Positions 61,876 to 64,000 of a stretch of DNA of 64,000 nucleotides are shown piece after piece. Position 1 is the first letter of the stretch. Each line of letters begins with the position of its first letter. The notes under the pieces are model-generated. The model made no database searches. It had not been told where the DNA came from and saw only the letters and a program-made list of their open reading frames with translations. Origin of the DNA: Bradyrhizobium sp. SSBR45G. GTDB lineage: Bacteria; Pseudomonadota; Alphaproteobacteria; Rhizobiales; Xanthobacteraceae. The position numbers and the translations under genes were made by a program. The stretch is taken from positions 1-64,000 of the forward strand of contig NZ_BSCT01000023.1 in assembly GCF_030159255.1 (NCBI RefSeq). The letters run 5' to 3'.

Positions 61876-63406
61876 GGCCACTCCCAAAACCGACATCTAC
61901 AAGGCCAATCTCGACCGTGCCGCGCCCCTGCTCGCGAAGCTGAAGGACGAGGGCATCGGCCACTTCATCGACGGCAAGGTGGTGCCGGCGATATCAGGCG
62001 CGACGTTCGAGACGAAATCGCCGATCGACGGCACTGTTCTGGCCAAGGTCGCCCGCGGCAACGCCGAGGACATCGATCGCGCGGCGACGTCGGCGGCACT
62101 GGCCTTCAAGTCTTGGCGCGACATGGCGCCGGCGATGCGCCGCAAGCTGCTGCACCGCGTGGCCGACGCGATCGAGGATCACGCCGACGACATCGCGGTG
62201 CTCGAATGCATCGACACCGGCCAGGCCTATCGCTTCATGGCCAAGGCCGCGATCCGCGCCGCCGAGAATTTCCGATTCTTTGCCGACAAATGCACCGAGG
62301 CGCGCGACGGCCAGAGCACGCCGAGCGACGAGCATTGGAACGTCTCGACGCGGGTGCCGATCGGCCCGGTCGGCGTGATCACGCCGTGGAACACGCCGTT
62401 CATGCTGTCGACCTGGAAGATCGCGCCGGCGCTCGCGGCCGGCTGCACGGTCGTGCACAAGCCGGCCGAATGGTCGCCGATCACAGCACTTTGGCTGGCG
62501 AAGCTCGCCAAGGACGCCGGCATTCCCGACGGCGTGCTCAATACGGTCCATGGCTTCGGCGAGGACGCCGGCAAGGCGCTGACCGAGCATCAAGCGATCA
62601 AGGCGATCGGCTTCGTCGGCGAGAGCTCGACCGGCTCTGCGATCATGGCGCAGGGCGCGCCGACCCTGAAGCGGGTGCATTTCGAACTCGGCGGCAAGAA
62701 CCCGGTCATCGTGTTCGACGATGCCGACCTCGACCGCGCGCTCGATGCCGTCGTGTTCATGATCTACTCGCTCAACGGCGAGCGCTGCACCTCCTCGAGC
62801 CGTCTCCTGGTGCATCAGAGCATCGCCGAGAGTTTCAACGCCAAGCTCGCCGCGCGCGTCCGCGCGCTCAGGGTCGGCCATCCGCTCGATCCCGCGACCG
62901 AGATCGGGCCGCTGATCCATGAGCGGCATCTCGCCAAGGTCTGCTCCTATGTCGACATCGCCCGCCAGGACGGCGCGATCGTCGCCGTCGGCGGCAAGCC
63001 GTTCGCTGGCCCCGGCGGCGGCCACTACGTCGAGCCCACGCTGGTCACCGGTGCGAGCCAGACGATGCGCGTGGCGCAGGAAGAAGTGTTCGGGCCGTTC
63101 CTGACCGTGATCCCGTTCCGCGACGAGGCCGACGCGATCGCGATCGCCAACGACGTGCAATATGGCCTCACCGGCTATGTCTGGACCAACGACATGGGTC
63201 GCGCGCTCCGCGTGGCCGACGCGCTCGAAGCCGGCATGATCTGGCTGAACTCGGAGAACGTCCGTCATCTGCCGACCCCGTTCGGCGGCATGAAGGCGTC
63301 GGGCATCGGCCGCGACGGCGGCGACTATTCGTTCGACTTCTACATGGAGACCAAGCACGTCTCGCTGGCGCGCGGCACCCACAAGATCCAGCGGCTCGGC
63401 GTCTAA
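61868..63406 (+). CDS. hpaE: 5-carboxymethyl-2-hydroxymuconate semialdehyde dehydrogenase
   Basis: The 512-residue NAD-dependent aldehyde dehydrogenase has the catalytic Glu in FELGGKNPVIVFDDAD, the catalytic Cys in NGERCTSSSR, and the Asn in the GVITPWNTPFML segment. Its place between hpaF and the FAH-family gene identifies it as HpaE, which oxidises the semialdehyde from homoprotocatechuate ring cleavage. The sequence type agrees with HpaE rather than betaine aldehyde dehydrogenase. Confidence 0.9.
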   Translation: MDKATPKTDIYKANLDRAAPLLAKLKDEGIGHFIDGKVVPAISGATFETKSPIDGTVLAKVARGNAEDIDRAATSAALAFKSWRDMAPAMRRKLLHRVADAIEDHADDIAVLECIDTGQAYRFMAKAAIRAAENFRFFADKCTEARDGQSTPSDEHWNVSTRVPIGPVGVITPWNTPFMLSTWKIAPALAAGCTVVHKPAEWSPITALWLAKLAKDAGIPDGVLNTVHGFGEDAGKALTEHQAIKAIGFVGESSTGSAIMAQGAPTLKRVHFELGGKNPVIVFDDADLDRALDAVVFMIYSLNGERCTSSSRLLVHQSIAESFNAKLAARVRALRVGHPLDPATEIGPLIHERHLAKVCSYVDIARQDGAIVAVGGKPFAGPGGGHYVEPTLVTGASQTMRVAQEEVFGPFLTVIPFRDEADAIAIANDVQYGLTGYVWTNDMGRALRVADALEAGMIWLNSENVRHLPTPFGGMKASGIGRDGGDYSFDFYMETKHVSLARGTHKIQRLGV

Positions 63407-63418
63407 GGAGAATAGCCC

Positions 63419-64000
63419 ATGACCTCCCCTCGCCTCGCCACCTACGCCGTCAATGGCGCGGTCCGCTACGGACTCGTGACCGACAACGGCCTCGTCGATC
63501 TCTCCGCGCGCTTTGCCAAGGACTATCCGACCCTGCGTGAGGTGATTGCCGCCGGCGCCCTGCGCCAGCTGATCGATGCCGCAGCGGCGCTGTCGCCGGA
63601 TCACGGCCTCGACGCAATCACCTGGCTGCCGCCGATCCCCTCGCCGGAGAAGATCATCTGCATCGGCGTCAACTATCCCGACCGCAACGCCGAGTACAAG
63701 GACGGTCAGGAGGCGCCGAAATATCCCTCGATGTTCATGCGCACGCCGCGCTCCTTCGTCGGTCATGAAACTCCGCTGGTGCGCCCGCGCGCCTCGCCGC
63801 AGCTCGACTATGAAGGCGAGCTGGTGCTGATCATCGGCAAGGCCGGCCGGCACATTCCGGAGGCCCAGGCGCTCGATCATATAGCGGCGCTCACGCTGTG
63901 CAACGAAGGCACGATCCGTGACTGGGTGCGGCACGCCAAGTTCAACGTCACCCAGGGCAAGAACTTCGACCAGACCGGTAGCCTGGGGCCGTGGCTCGTG
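63419..64000 (+). CDS. Fumarylacetoacetate hydrolase-family protein, HpaG-like, cut by the window end
   Basis: The 194 residues seen start at the ATG at 63419 after AAGGAG, and run off the right edge. A FAH-type N-terminal domain leads into the catalytic domain with KIICIGVNYPDRNAEY and the metal-binding acidic residues in DYEGELVLIIGKAGRHIP and NEGTIRDW. HpaG is the bifunctional decarboxylase/isomerase of the hpa pathway and belongs to this family. It is 12 bases past hpaE, so it is the fourth gene of the operon. The missing C-terminus prevents a firmer call. Confidence 0.8.
   Translation, partial: MTSPRLATYAVNGAVRYGLVTDNGLVDLSARFAKDYPTLREVIAAGALRQLIDAAAALSPDHGLDAITWLPPIPSPEKIICIGVNYPDRNAEYKDGQEAPKYPSMFMRTPRSFVGHETPLVRPRASPQLDYEGELVLIIGKAGRHIPEAQALDHIAALTLCNEGTIRDWVRHAKFNVTQGKNFDQTGSLGPWLV

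Noticed and set aside
1-64000. Insertion sequences, prophage or integration sites
   Set aside because: No transposase, integrase, phage gene, tRNA gene or flanking direct repeat was recognised anywhere.

Overview
The window is high-GC chromosomal DNA from an alphaproteobacterium, most likely Bradyrhizobium or a close relative in the Nitrobacteraceae. The evidence is the hopanoid gene set (hpnC, D, E, G, H, N, O, P), the gene families and spacing, and several families of palindromic intergenic repeats. I see no insertion sequence, phage gene, rRNA, tRNA or CRISPR array. It reads as core and catabolic chromosome rather than a mobile island.

Layout. 267-4370: an acyltransferase, then an exported metallophosphoesterase, a cupredoxin and an ECF sigma/anti-sigma pair. 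4729-16448: the hopanoid block, with hpnO, a DUF2147 gene, hpnN, ispH-hpnH on the plus strand and hpnC-hpnD-hpnE-hpnG on the minus strand. The squalene-hopene cyclase gene expected between hpnE and hpnG is absent. 16670-24754: two small secreted proteins, a second RND exporter, the hopanoid 2-methylase hpnP and a chemoreceptor. 24771-33240: a peptide-type ABC importer with a C45 peptidase, a divergent GntR regulator with two winged helices, and an omega-aminotransferase. 33326-37661: folE, rpoE-chrR, a second ECF sigma and an iron-sulfur photolyase. 37760-43722: NhaD antiporter, PQQ-type dehydrogenase with cytochrome c, SMP-30 protein, an odd signal peptidase and a small secreted protein. 43834-50588: transglutaminase, ATP-grasp/alpha-E and DUF2126 genes. 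51403-59716: an aldolase/dehydratase/dehydrogenase set with a branched-chain-type ABC importer. 60001-64000: the start of a homoprotocatechuate (hpa) operon, cut by the window edge.

How the genes work together. The hopanoid genes make squalene (HpnC, D, E), extend and trim the hopene side chain (HpnH, G, O), methylate ring A (HpnP) and move the lipids to the outer membrane (HpnN). The cyclase that makes hopene must be encoded elsewhere, or be missing. The folE-rpoE-chrR-ecf-photolyase region looks like one light/singlet-oxygen regulon: the same promoter, TGATCC-N16-CGTTTC, lies in front of folE, rpoE and the second ECF gene, each time with exactly 16 bases between the boxes. The hpa genes, their MarR regulator HpaR and the neighbouring importer with an HpaI-type aldolase suggest uptake and ring-cleavage catabolism of a hydroxyphenylacetate-type aromatic, though the adjacent UxaA and Ldh enzymes point to a hydroxy- or sugar-acid substrate as an alternative.

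The best leads are the shared promoter (three copies in 2.2 kb), the empty cyclase position in the hopanoid cluster, and the poorly understood ATP-grasp/alpha-E/transglutaminase operon.
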